Positions 55,288 to 64,000 of a stretch of 64,000 nt of DNA are shown one piece after another. A program made the position numbers and the translations under genes. The stretch is from Sphingopyxis sp. (GTDB lineage: Bacteria > Pseudomonadota > Alphaproteobacteria > Sphingomonadales > Sphingomonadaceae). Every line of letters starts with the position of its first letter. The stretch's first letter is position 1. The stretch lies in the NCBI RefSeq assembly GCF_016704835.1, contig NZ_JADIZJ010000001.1:62001-126000 (forward strand). Reading direction: 5' to 3'. Under the pieces are notes generated by a model. The model saw only the letters and a list, made by a program, of their open reading frames with translations. It was not told the origin of the DNA and made no database searches.

Positions 55288-57140
55288 TCAGGCCCCTTCA
55301 TACAATGCTTCGATCTGCTCGGCGTGTTTTGCTTCAATGACATGCCGCCGGAGCTTCATGGTCGGACTGACTTCCTCCCCCTCGACTGACCACTCGCGGT
55401 CGACGAGGACCCAACGCTTTACCTGTTCTGCGCGCGACAAGTTCTGGTTGGCCCGCTCAACCGCCCGCGCGATTTCTGACACGATGTCTTTAACTTGGAC
55501 GAAGTGGGACAAATCTCCTCCAACCCGCTGCCCAGTTCAACGGCTATCGAGCTGGCAGCTGTGCGATCGAGCATGATCAACGCAACGTTATATTTTCGAC
55601 CATCTCCGACAACGCAGACTTGTCCAATCAGCGAGCTTGCGCCCTTTAATTCGGCCTCGATATTCATCGGTGACATGTTTTTACCGGCGGAGTTGATGAT
55701 CAATTCTTTCTTTCTGCCAGTAAGTTTGAGATAGCCGTCCATGGTCCATTCTCCCGTGTCACCGGTATGGAGCCAGCCTTCGCCGTCGATCGTTTCTGCA
55801 GTTTGAACCGGGTCGTCGCGATATCCGCGCATGATGGTAGATCCGCGAACCAGAATCTCGTTGTCGCTTGCAAGGGTGATTTCGACATCGGGAAGCGGCT
55901 TACCTACGGTGCCGAACTTGATCCCCTCTGGCGGGTTCCACGTCGCGATGGCAGAAGATTCAGTCATACCCCAGAGTTCCGGCAACGGCATGCCGATCGC
56001 CGCGAAGAATTCATGAACATCGAGCGGCATCGGGGCAGCACCTACCATCAAGGTCATTACATCGCCGAACCCCATTCCATCGCGGAGTCCGCGGAATACT
56101 GCCTCTTCTGCGGCCCTATGACGTTCGATGTCAGCGGCATTGGTGTCGCTACCGCCTGCACGGGCGCGCCAAATGCGGATCCCTGCCTGAATCCCGTCGG
56201 AGAACAGGTTGCGGCGAGCTTCGTCCAAGGCGGCCACTTTTGTTTCGATTTGCGTTTTCAGTTTTTCCCATATTCGCGGCACCGCCATGAAAAATGTTGG
56301 GCGGGCCCGCTGTATGACTGAGTAGAGCTGACTAACATCAGGGCAGCAGAAGATGCCAAAACCCATGATATTGGATGCATAAATACCTGTCGTCCTGTCA
56401 GCAATATGCGCAGAGGGTAGATAAGAGACGATGCGACCGAAGGGCTGAATGGGCCATACTTGTATGAGTTTTTCCCATTGAGATAGAAGGTTGGCGTGCG
56501 TCAAATCCACCGCCTTGGGCGGACCCGTGGTCCCCGAAGTAAATACAAGGACGGCCGAGTCGTCGGGCGATACCGCGCGCCATGTCGCGTCAAAGTCGAA
56601 TGTCTCCGATGTCATTTCGGCAAGCTCATCAAGTGTCAGAAATTTCCCATCCACCGGACCATCGACGAGGATGATGTGCTCGACCTTACAAGCAGCCATG
56701 TCGACGGCTGCCGATAGCCGGTCGACGAAGGCGCGCTCCGTGATAACGACCCGGGCTTCCGTCCGACGCAGCGTCTCCGAAATCTGGCTGATCGATGCGG
56801 TATTATAAACTGAATAAGCCACCGCGTTGAGATGCTGGATCGCCGTGTCCGCCAAAAAGAACTCCGGCCGGTTGGTAAGCATCAAGCCGACGACTTCGCC
56901 CTTGGAAACGCCTAGCCGGTTCAGGCCTGTCGAGATACGGCGAACCTTTTCGCCATACGCGGTCCAGGATATACACACATCATTGCTGTCATCGCGCCAC
57001 ACGAGCGCTGGCGCCTCTCCTTGGATGGCTACGTTAGCCTGAAAGCACTCGCAGACGCTATTTCGAAGGCTGAAACGTTCAGAATGAAAAGTCGCTCCGT
57101 GATCGTCGTTCAATTCACCTGACTGCGGCCTAACTTGCAT
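55288..57140 (-). pseudogene. long-chain fatty-acid-CoA ligase-like, frameshifted
   Basis: The gene begins at 57140 and encodes a FadD15-like AMP-forming synthetase: LVFTSGTTGPPKAVDLTH (P-loop), MVGAAPMPLDVHEFFAAIGM, ELWGMTESSAIAT, GWLHTGDTGEW and LKLTGRKKELIINSAGKNMSP. After VVGDGRKYNVALIMLDRTA the frame closes at 55419. In the second frame the natural C-terminus continues with DLSHFVQVKDIVSEIARAVERA and ends EQIEALYEGA at 55288. One base is missing near 55510-55521 (GGAGGAGATTTG on the coding strand); 1853 bases plus one gives 617 residues. First gene of the monooxygenase operon, divergent from tetR. Confidence 0.82.
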
Positions 57141-57205
57141 CTTACTCTCCCGATCCCTGCATTTTTTGAACCGCGAGTCTTGGTCCAGACCCTATGGTAC
57201 ATTGT

Positions 57206-57221
57206 GAAGTGACTTCACTTT
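57206..57221. promoter_or_regulatory. candidate TetR operator between ligase and tetR
   Basis: GAAGTGACTTCACTTT is a near palindrome that matches 14 of 16 positions with GAAGTGAATTCACTTC at 63194-63209. It lies 66 bases upstream of the ligase start and 80 bases upstream of tetR, in the right place to control both directions. Confidence 0.7.
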
Positions 57222-57300
57222 ACTATGTTTGATGGTTCTTGCAACCCCGTGGTCAATCTGGGATTGCATCGCACAAGCTGATCTTGTTGACTGGAGAACT

Positions 57301-57939
57301 ATGTCAAAACTGCTCGCCCAAACGCCGCGTGCAAAGTCCAAAAAATTGGCCAAGGCTCCGCACGGGACCGGGCATGCCCGTATCCGAAAAGCAGCCGAAG
57401 ACCTGTTGATTGAAAAGGATGGCATTCTAGACATAGCGGAGCTCGCGAAGCGAGCTGGCGTGGCGAGCTCACTGCTTTACCGATATTATCCGTCGAAAAA
57501 TGCGCTTCTCGCCGCGATCGTTGAGAATTTCTACGATCGATACGATCAAGTCGTCTTTAAGGTACCGAATGATCCTGCGGTAGGATATGCGGCAGGGATC
57601 AGGCGGCGACTGGAACAAATGGTGTTGTTCCACTATTCCGAACCATTAGCTGCAACCGTATTGTGCCGATTGGGGAGCACCGCCGATGTCGCTATAGTGG
57701 AACTGAAGCGTATCGAAAGTCACATCGACGCTGCTGCAGCGCAGGTTCGGCAGGGCCAGCGGCTCGGGGAGCTGCCGGGCGAGATCGACCCAGAGGTTGC
57801 CGGAGCCGTCGTTATAGGCGGGACCCATCAAGCTCTGGCCCGAGTCTTGACACGCGAGAAGCGCCCGTCTCCCGAATGGTTGACCGGCGAGCTTTGGCGG
57901 GCTTTCAGCCCTGTGCTTCATCTTTCAATTTCCGATTAG
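57301..57939 (+). CDS. TetR family transcriptional regulator
   Basis: The 212-residue protein starts with a basic tail and a TetR HTH: ARIRKAAEDLLIEKDGILDIAELAKRAGVASSLLYRYYPSKNALLAAIVENFYDRY (residues 27-81). The C-terminal ligand domain is divergent, as usual. The divergent ligase operon and the matching palindromes suggest local repression relieved by a CoA ester or acid intermediate; the ligand is unknown. The start ATG 57301 follows a long A+T-rich leader. Confidence 0.92.
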   Translation: MSKLLAQTPRAKSKKLAKAPHGTGHARIRKAAEDLLIEKDGILDIAELAKRAGVASSLLYRYYPSKNALLAAIVENFYDRYDQVVFKVPNDPAVGYAAGIRRRLEQMVLFHYSEPLAATVLCRLGSTADVAIVELKRIESHIDAAAAQVRQGQRLGELPGEIDPEVAGAVVIGGTHQALARVLTREKRPSPEWLTGELWRAFSPVLHLSISD

Positions 57940-58174
57940 CACCGCGGCAGCCTAACCACTTCGTCAAATGTGATTGAACGAAAGCAAGGCGGTTCAACCT
58001 CAAACACCGGCCCCCTCAACAACCTCGTACCCGATTGTTGGTCCGCGCCATGTTGACAGCGGAAGTCAGCAAGGGAAAATTCGCAGCACGCTGGCGGTGA
58101 CGAGACAAACGCCCGGCGGGCAGCACTATCTGCCGCGCTGCCGAGCGCCTGTCTGGATTTGACGTTAAATCGCG

Positions 58175-60507
58175 TTAAAAGGCGTAGGACAGCTCGATAC
58201 CTGCTGACCGTCCCATGCCGACATGACGTGATAGATTGTCCACCTGCCTGAAAGTGTCTGTCCAATAATATTTATCGAAAAGATTTTTGACCCAGACCGT
58301 GGCTCGCCAACCCTGGTCGGGATTTGCGACGCCGAACCGGGCACCCACGATCTCGTACCCGGCGATCGCGACGAGGGGCGCTCCCCCGAATGCGCTGGTC
58401 GAGCTGCTTTGCGAAGAAATGCTGGCACCAGCGAACATGTTCAGTTCGCTCGAAACCGCCGTTTCATAGTCGGCGCTCGCTTGGAACGACCATCGCGGCG
58501 AAAAGGGATAGCTGTTCCCTCGGAAATTTGCCGCTACGCCGAACGGGTCGAAGTTGAGAAAGTCTTTTGTGACTTCGGTATCGAGATAAAGACCGCTTGC
58601 GCGCAATGACAACCCGTCGACCGGTCGTGTTACTACGGAGGCCTCAATTCCCCACGCGCGGGATTGCGGGACGTTAACGAGCGCCTCGAGCGCGCCGAGA
58701 ACACCACCTGGATCGATGATCCGACCGCGCAACTGCTTATCCGTATAATCATAATAGAACGCCGACGCTTCGATATGGGTGGACCTGATCACATCCGCTT
58801 TAACGCCCCCTTCGAAGGCGAGTACGGACTCTTGGCTCACAGGCCGTAGTGCCAGCGAACTTGTTGCGTTGATGTTCGGAAAGCTGCCTGACTTATAGCC
58901 TTTGCTGGCTGTGAGGTAGATCAACGTGGATGGCGACGGCTTGAAATTCACACCGGTGCGCCATGAGATATTGTCCTGCGCCAGAGTGGCGAAATGGACG
59001 CCAGGGTTTGCCGTTACGGCGTCCAGCGTGATGCAAGTCCCCCGTGCGATAGGAATGACCGGTGTCGGATTGGGCATGCGAGATTTGATAACCCCCTGAA
59101 TAATCGTCAGTCCGGCCGCAAGATTGCCATCGACGTCGATCGTGCACCCGGAAAACTCATTCCGATATTTGGTATATCGCACCCCGCCGATAACCGACAC
59201 CTCATCGGTCAACTCAAACTCAACACTGCCGAAGATCGCCTTGGTTGTAATTTTTTGCTGATCGGACGCCAGTGATGCCGCGAACGGCTGAATGCCAAAC
59301 GGCAAGAATCCGCGCGCGCTGGAGGTTCGCACGACAAAGGCAGTGTTCGCTTCTTCTGTCTTGTCGCGAGCATAACTGCCACCGATCGTAAACTCGGCTC
59401 GCCCATCCAGCAGATTGCCCACCAAGCGCAGCTCTTGGAAGATGGATTTCACCGAGCCGATCTGTCGCACCGAGAAGACATCAAGCGCACTTCCGTCCGT
59501 ATCGCGGAAGTTATTCTGTTTATAATCCTGATAGGAAGTCGTCGAGATCAGGTCGAGGGAGTCCGACAACTCCAGTTCGGCTTTCACCGAGGCCGAATAA
59601 TAGTCTCTGTTGGCTCGCAGCGCCTTGTCAGCGTCCCAATCGGCGATCCCTGGCTCAAACGGCGCCGGTATTTGGGCCGCAACCTCTGGGGTCACCCTGG
59701 CGGGCACTTGGGGGTCACTCGATATAGTGCGACTGCAACGGTGTCCGACCGGTCCCTGAAGCCGGCAAGGCTCAATGCGACTTTAAGGGTCGAAGTCGGA
59801 GTCCACTCTAACTGCGCCCGACCGCGAAGCAGGTTTTTGCTGCCGTTTTCGTCATCGCGCGTGTAGCTCTGCTGCCAGCCCCCCCCTCGGTCATAGCCAA
59901 CGGCGAACCGAGCCCGCAGATTTTCGCTGATCGGACCGCCCACAGCAAACGTACCGGCAAATCCACCGAAGCTGTTCAATCCGACGTCAACGCTGCCAGC
60001 GAGCACCGAAGTCGGTTTAGCGGACACATAATTGATTGCTCCGCCGGTCGAATTTTGCCCGTAAAGCGTCCCTTGGGGGCCCTTTAAGACTTCTACGCGC
60101 TCAGTATCGAGCGTCGCCAGATCAGCCATGATGGGAAAGGGATAGCCAATCTCGTCCAGATAGACCGAGACAGCCGGCGATGCTGCAAGCGACTCCTCGT
60201 ACAGGCCGACGCCTCTGATTGTATAAATCGGCGAACCCTTCTGACTCTCCGCAAAGGTAAACCCGGGGACGATTCGGGCAAGGTCCGCAGCGTTGTTGAT
60301 GCCCTGCGCCTTGAGATCATCATTGGAGAAAGCGGATATTGCCATCCCGACGTCGTTGATCGACTGCGCCCGCCGCTGGGCGGTAACGATAATTTCGTCC
60401 GGGGCGCTTGCCACCTCCGGGGAAGGCTCCACTTGTGCGTATGCAGATTCTGCAGAAAGGACGCAAAGCGATGAGCCAATCAACATACCGATCTTAATGC
60501 ATTTCAT
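58175..60507 (-). pseudogene. TonB-dependent receptor, frameshifted
   Basis: The gene encodes an outer-membrane receptor: signal peptide MKCIKIGMLIGSSLCVLSAESAYA, TonB box and plug (PDEIIVTAQRRAQSINDVGMAISAF, SPIYTIRGVGLYEE, VEVLKGPQGTLYGQNSTGGAINYVSAKP), and a barrel ending RSAGIELSYAF with the C-terminal Phe. The plug half stops at 59692; the barrel half continues in another frame from about 59710. One C is missing in the run at 59710-59714 (G on the plus strand); 2333 bases plus one gives 777 residues. It resembles receptors for hydrophobic substrates in sphingomonad catabolic islands, but the ligand is unknown. Confidence 0.85.
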
Positions 60508-60580
60508 TTCGCTCTCCCATGTCAGATAATTATTATTGTTTTTAATAACAATGACGAAAATTCTGCAAACTATTAATATA

Positions 60581-61374
60581 TTAATCGAAAATTGGCGTAG
60601 CCTTACTCAGAAAGGACTTAATCCCGATTTCTGGAATGCCGCTCGCAAAATGATCGACTGCCGTAGCGAGTTCGAATTCGCTTGCTTCACGCGCGGTCAT
60701 GTCGGCTTCAATGCGCAGCATGGTTTTTAGCTGGGAAAGTGCTTTCCCGCTCAGGCCGGAGAACGAAGCTGCCGCTTCCGCCGCAGCATCCTCGAGTTCG
60801 GCTCGAGGGACGATCTTGAATATCAGTCCGAAATCCTGCAGTTCATTCGCGCTATAAAGCTGCCCCATGAGCAGCATCTGGCTCGCACGAAAATGACCCA
60901 TCGCTTGAACTAGTTTACGTGCGACGCCGGTTGCCGGCAGCAGTCCATAGCGGACGTGGCCATCCCCTATCATCGATCCGTCCGCAGAGATGATGACGTC
61001 GCAGCAGAGCAGGATTTCGAGACCGCCTCCGACGCACGTCCCGTTGATCGCTCCGACGACAGGCTTGGACAATTCCCGCATCGCGGAAATGAAATGACTG
61101 AACGGCTGCAGGAATTCCGCCGCCACGCAATCCCGCTCCAGAAGGAGCGAGCATAGGTCAGATCCACGCCGGCACAAAACGCGTCGCCAGATCCGATCAC
61201 CACGATCGATCGCACCGCATCGTCCGCCTCCGCGCAGGCGAATGCTCCTTGCAGCTCGGCGATCAACTGGGGATTAAGGCTGTTGAGCGCATGCGGCCGG
61301 TTCAGTCGGATCCACGCCACGTCACCTTTGACCGCGTAAATCACTGTGCTAGGCGAAAGATGCAGCGTATTCAT
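60581..61374 (-). pseudogene. enoyl-CoA hydratase/isomerase, frameshifted
   Basis: The start is ATG 61374 (MNTLHLSPSTVIYAVKGDVAWIRLNRPHALNSL). GDAFCAGVDLTYA is the first oxyanion-hole segment. The frame is then lost at 61141-61155 and continues in another as LLLERDCVAAEFLQPF, GAINGTCVGGGLEILLCCDVIISAD (second oxyanion hole) and so to 60581. 794 bases plus one gives a normal 264 residues. It would hydrate an enoyl-CoA in beta-oxidation. It starts four bases after the SDR stop. Confidence 0.8.
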
Positions 61375-61378
61375 CGAT

Positions 61379-62269
61379 TCAGCCGATTCTGCGCCGCACG
61401 GTAGACTTGCCACCTGTCGTTCCGCGGTTCACTCCGACCAAACCTCGAAGCCCAGCATTATTGCCGAACGCCTCGTCCAGCCGCATTCCGGCTGCAAGAA
61501 GGCCGCCATCGACGGGTATGGCTGCCCCGGTGATGAACCGGGCGGCATCGCTCGCAAGAAAGCCGATCACCTCTGCGACGTCTTCCGGCTGCCCTATATC
61601 GGGCCAAGGTTGAATGCCGCGCAGGTCATCCGAAATTTGTTCCGCGCTTGCGCCGACGAGCGGGGTAGCGATAACGCCCGGACAAACTGTGTTGACCCTA
61701 ATCCGATTGGTCGCGAGTTCCGCCGCAGAAGACTGTCCGAACATTATGACCGCAGCCTTTGCGGCGGAATAGGCCTGCGGAGCGCCACCGCTTCTTAACC
61801 CACCTACCGAAGCCGTATTGACGATCGAACCACCTTCCCCCTGCCGGATCATTGCCCGACTACCGTGCTTCGTCCCGAGGAAAACTCCCCTTACCAATAT
61901 CTCGAACGTGTAATCCCAGTCTTCCGTTTCGATTTCCGTTACTGGCCCAAATGCCCCGCCGATGCCGGCGTTGTTGACGAGGCAGTCAAGGCGGCCAAAG
62001 GAGTCGACGGCACAATCGACCGCGGCAACGATTTCGTCTTCCTGAGAGACGTCTGTCTTGATGAAACGAAAGTTCGCTGGGCTGCCGACGCTGGACGTGA
62101 GGGTCTCACCTGATTGCTCATTTAAATCCGCTGCGACGACGTTCCAGCCCCGATCGAGAAACCAATGAACGCTGGCAAGCCCGATCCCGCTTGCGCCGCC
62201 GGTAACGAGTACCGAGCGCCGCAGTTCGGGATTTTGGATCAATGAGGACACGGCTCTTCGATCCTTCAA
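61379..62269 (-). CDS. short-chain dehydrogenase/reductase
   Basis: The 296-residue protein has the cofactor motif VTGGASGIGLASVHWFLDRGW, NNAGIGG, the catalytic Ser in ASVGGLRSGGAPQ, Y and K in AYSAAKA, and the usual SDR tail ITGAAIPVDGGL. It carries a 30-residue C-terminal extension after the SDR core (GMRLDEAFGNNAGLRG). It may oxidise a hydroxyacyl-CoA or an alcohol. ATGA overlaps hydratase 2 by four bases, so it is coupled. Confidence 0.9.
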   Translation of the reverse strand: MKDRRAVSSLIQNPELRRSVLVTGGASGIGLASVHWFLDRGWNVVAADLNEQSGETLTSSVGSPANFRFIKTDVSQEDEIVAAVDCAVDSFGRLDCLVNNAGIGGAFGPVTEIETEDWDYTFEILVRGVFLGTKHGSRAMIRQGEGGSIVNTASVGGLRSGGAPQAYSAAKAAVIMFGQSSAAELATNRIRVNTVCPGVIATPLVGASAEQISDDLRGIQPWPDIGQPEDVAEVIGFLASDAARFITGAAIPVDGGLLAAGMRLDEAFGNNAGLRGLVGVNRGTTGGKSTVRRRIG

Positions 62270-63156
62270 ATGTGGATGACGTTGTTCGGATCGGGTCTGT
62301 TCTCGGCATCGGCCTGCGAATAGTCGCCAAAAGCCCGATCGCGTGCGGCGGCTGCGGCCGGCACGCCTTCCTTCTCCGCAAGCTCAAGAAATTTCAGCGC
62401 TTCCGGAGTGTTTCGCATCATACCGTCGAACATGCAGCCGATGGTTTGCACTTGGGAAAGGCCCATTGCCTCCACCGCCCGATTCACAACCAGCTTATTG
62501 GCTGCCAACTGCGATTGGGGAATGGTCGCCAATGCAAGTGCCTGGTCGCGCACAGTGGCTTCCAACTCGGCGAACGGCACGGATTTGTTGATGACGCCCA
62601 GTTCGGCAGCGAGCTTGCCCGACATCGACTTGCCGGTGAGGCCATATTCCTTGGCTTTGGTCAGCCCCAGACGATAAATCCAGAGGCCGGTCAGATAAGC
62701 GCCCCACAGTCGTGGCCCCGGCGTTCCTATGCATGCATCGTCGGACGCGATGATGAGATCGGCGGCCAATGCCAGTTCGCTGCCACCGCCCAGTGCGTAG
62801 CCATGGACCATCGCGATGACGGGCTTTGGGGAACGCCACAGCGACATGAAGTTCTGGACCGGTCCGCCGGGTGCGGTCAGCCAAACGAAATCCTTGCCGA
62901 TATCCCACTTGCCATCTGTCTTGATATCGTCGTCCCACGCGTGAAAACCGTCCGCAAAATCGAACCCCGCACAGAAGGACCGACCCGCCCCGCGCAGGAC
63001 GATAACCGATACGTCTGGATCGTTGCATGCAACGCCGACCGCCGCTTCGATTTCCGCCGGCATCGGCGGCACCAGAGCATTAAGGCGCGAAGGGCGGTTA
63101 AGCGTGATCGTGGCAATGGCGCCTTCGACGCCATAAATTATCGTCTCGAATTCCAC
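62266..63156 (-). CDS. enoyl-CoA hydratase/isomerase family protein
   Basis: The 296-residue crotonase has LNRPSRLNALVPPMPAEIE, FCAGFDFADGFHAW and MVHGYALGGGSELALAADLIIASD, forming the oxyanion hole, with PGPRLWGAY in place of the usual EIxLG segment. It is larger than typical hydratases by about 30 residues, with a C-terminal tail. GTG 63156 is chosen: GGGAGAG precedes it by about seven bases. ATG 63189 would put its ribosome site in the operator at 63194. First gene of the hydratase-SDR-hydratase operon. Confidence 0.87.
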   Translation of the reverse strand: MEFETIIYGVEGAIATITLNRPSRLNALVPPMPAEIEAAVGVACNDPDVSVIVLRGAGRSFCAGFDFADGFHAWDDDIKTDGKWDIGKDFVWLTAPGGPVQNFMSLWRSPKPVIAMVHGYALGGGSELALAADLIIASDDACIGTPGPRLWGAYLTGLWIYRLGLTKAKEYGLTGKSMSGKLAAELGVINKSVPFAELEATVRDQALALATIPQSQLAANKLVVNRAVEAMGLSQVQTIGCMFDGMMRNTPEALKFLELAEKEGVPAAAAARDRAFGDYSQADAENRPDPNNVIHI

Positions 63157-63193
63157 TGCTAGCTCTCCCAAATCCCACAACCACTGCATGTGT

Positions 63194-63209
63194 GAAGTGA
63201 ATTCACTTC
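63194..63209. promoter_or_regulatory. candidate TetR operator upstream of the hydratase operon
   Basis: GAAGTGAATTCACTTC is a perfect 16-base palindrome, 37 bases upstream of GTG 63156. It matches the site in the tetR/ligase gap at 14 of 16 positions. This suggests joint control by the local TetR. Confidence 0.75.
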
Positions 63210-63418
63210 TCTTTAGATTGATCAGCGGGGTTTGGCAATAGGCCTTGCGCTTACGCGCTCCAGGTTTCGATTAGTACGGAGGGACGGCACCGGAGGCGAC
63301 GGAGCCTATACTTGGAAAGGGGGCTCGAGTTTCAGCCTAGTTTCGGGGTCTGGCCGATAATATTCGCCCATATGCGTTCGGGCTGGAGGCGCGCAGCGCT
63401 CGTGATTCTAGCGTCAAC

Positions 63419-63975
63419 TCAATGACCGCTTTCGGGCTCACGCGGCAGGACGTGGAGCAGGAAGCGGCGGATGAACTCGTCGGAGCTGAGTGTCATGACG
63501 CGTTGGCGGTCGGCGCCGTCGCGGCGGTAGTCCTTATAACGCATGGTCACGCCAGCATCGCCGAACGCGAGCAGGCGCCGGTTCGAGATCGCGACCCGGT
63601 GGGTGTAGCGCGACAGATAGGCGAGCACCGCCTCGGGCCCGGCGAAGGGCGGCTTGGCATAGACGACCCAGTGCTTCTTCCGGGCCGGCGACAGGTGACG
63701 AAGGAATGTCCGTCGTTCGGCGAGCGGCGCCATTGCACCAAAGAAGCTGAGACGCCGGGCATCGTATAGCGCCAGCAACTGGGTCAGGAACAGGCGACGG
63801 AACAGTCGTCCAAGTACGCGCACCGGCAGCAGGAACGCAGGCCGAGACGATATCCAGCGCTTCCCACCGGGGGCGATGCCGCCGCCGGGCACGATCATGT
63901 GCACATGCGGATGATGCGTCATTGCGGATCCCCATGTGTGGAGCACAGCCGCGTCGAGCGCATGTTCAGCAAGCT
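63419..63975 (-). pseudogene. IS91-type transposase fragment
   Basis: The frame reads HPHVHMIVPGGGIAPGGKRW, then PLAERRTFLRHLSPARKKHWVVYAKPPF and LAYLSRYTHRVAISNRRLLAFGDAGVTMRYKDYR, the HHxH-containing and Y2 core of IS91 (rolling-circle) transposases. The usual end after LLHVLP (GFHRIRHYG) is replaced by REPESGH and a stop, and the front is cut by an in-frame TAG near 63976. Both ends are therefore broken. About 200 bases between it and the hydratase operon show no gene. Confidence 0.85.
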
Positions 63976-64000
63976 AAAACAGCAACGACGCATTGCAACA

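Noticed and set aside
59710..59714. Programmed frameshift in the TonB receptor
   Set aside because: No slippery-site plus stimulatory structure is evident, and TonB receptors are not known to use this; deletion or read error is more likely.

Overview
The window reads as a chromosomal segment of a high-G+C alphaproteobacterium of the sphingomonad group (Sphingopyxis-like). The basis is family resemblance only: a MucR/Ros regulator, a Fur-family regulator next to plsC-miaB-phoH, carotenoid hydroxylase CrtZ, an sdhC-sdhD-sdhA block, a long TonB-dependent receptor, and interspersed palindromes of the sphingomonad type. No 16S rRNA is present, so the genus is inference.

Positions 1-45,540 are mostly compact housekeeping and metabolic DNA. 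In order: an EVE protein, a 2-oxoglutarate oxygenase, a lipid-type membrane block, an exported M20 peptidase, parC, a GGDEF-EAL protein, the cca-NUDIX-DUF1285 operon, a folB-like gene with a pteridine-reductase-type SDR, an aldehyde dehydrogenase, a lactonase-like protein, a VIT transporter, a LysR gene divergent from a 3-oxoacid CoA-transferase operon, a beta-lactamase-like hydrolase, a GST, crtZ, leuC/leuD, sdhCDA, a CMD-ECF41 sigma operon, phoH-miaB-plsC-fur, mucR, rimI-tsaB, a nitroreductase, an Nfu protein and tRNA-Thr(UGU). Two subunit pairs (scoA/scoB and leuC/leuD) each have an exported hydrolase gene between them. Several small palindromic repeats sit in the gaps.

From the 3' end of tRNA-Thr to the end of the window the character changes. 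IS110, IS256, IS21 and IS91 elements or remnants appear, codon use looks less G+C-biased, and the genes are catabolic. Two small secreted proteins (a beta/gamma-crystallin-fold protein and an MliC-type lysozyme inhibitor lipoprotein) lie between the IS110 and IS256 sequences. Beyond them is a TetR-associated cluster: two acyl-CoA ligases, a Baeyer-Villiger-type flavoprotein monooxygenase, a TonB-dependent receptor, two enoyl-CoA hydratases and an SDR. Near-identical 16-bp palindromes lie at the ligase/tetR divergent promoter and upstream of the hydratase operon, so the two halves are probably one regulon. A plausible job is uptake of a hydrophobic ketone, ring or ester-forming oxidation, CoA activation and beta-oxidation. 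The substrate cannot be read from the sequence.

This cluster looks damaged. An IS21 element with an 8-bp target duplication splits one ligase, and the other ligase, the receptor and one hydratase each lack one base. The missing bases could be real mutations or sequencing errors.
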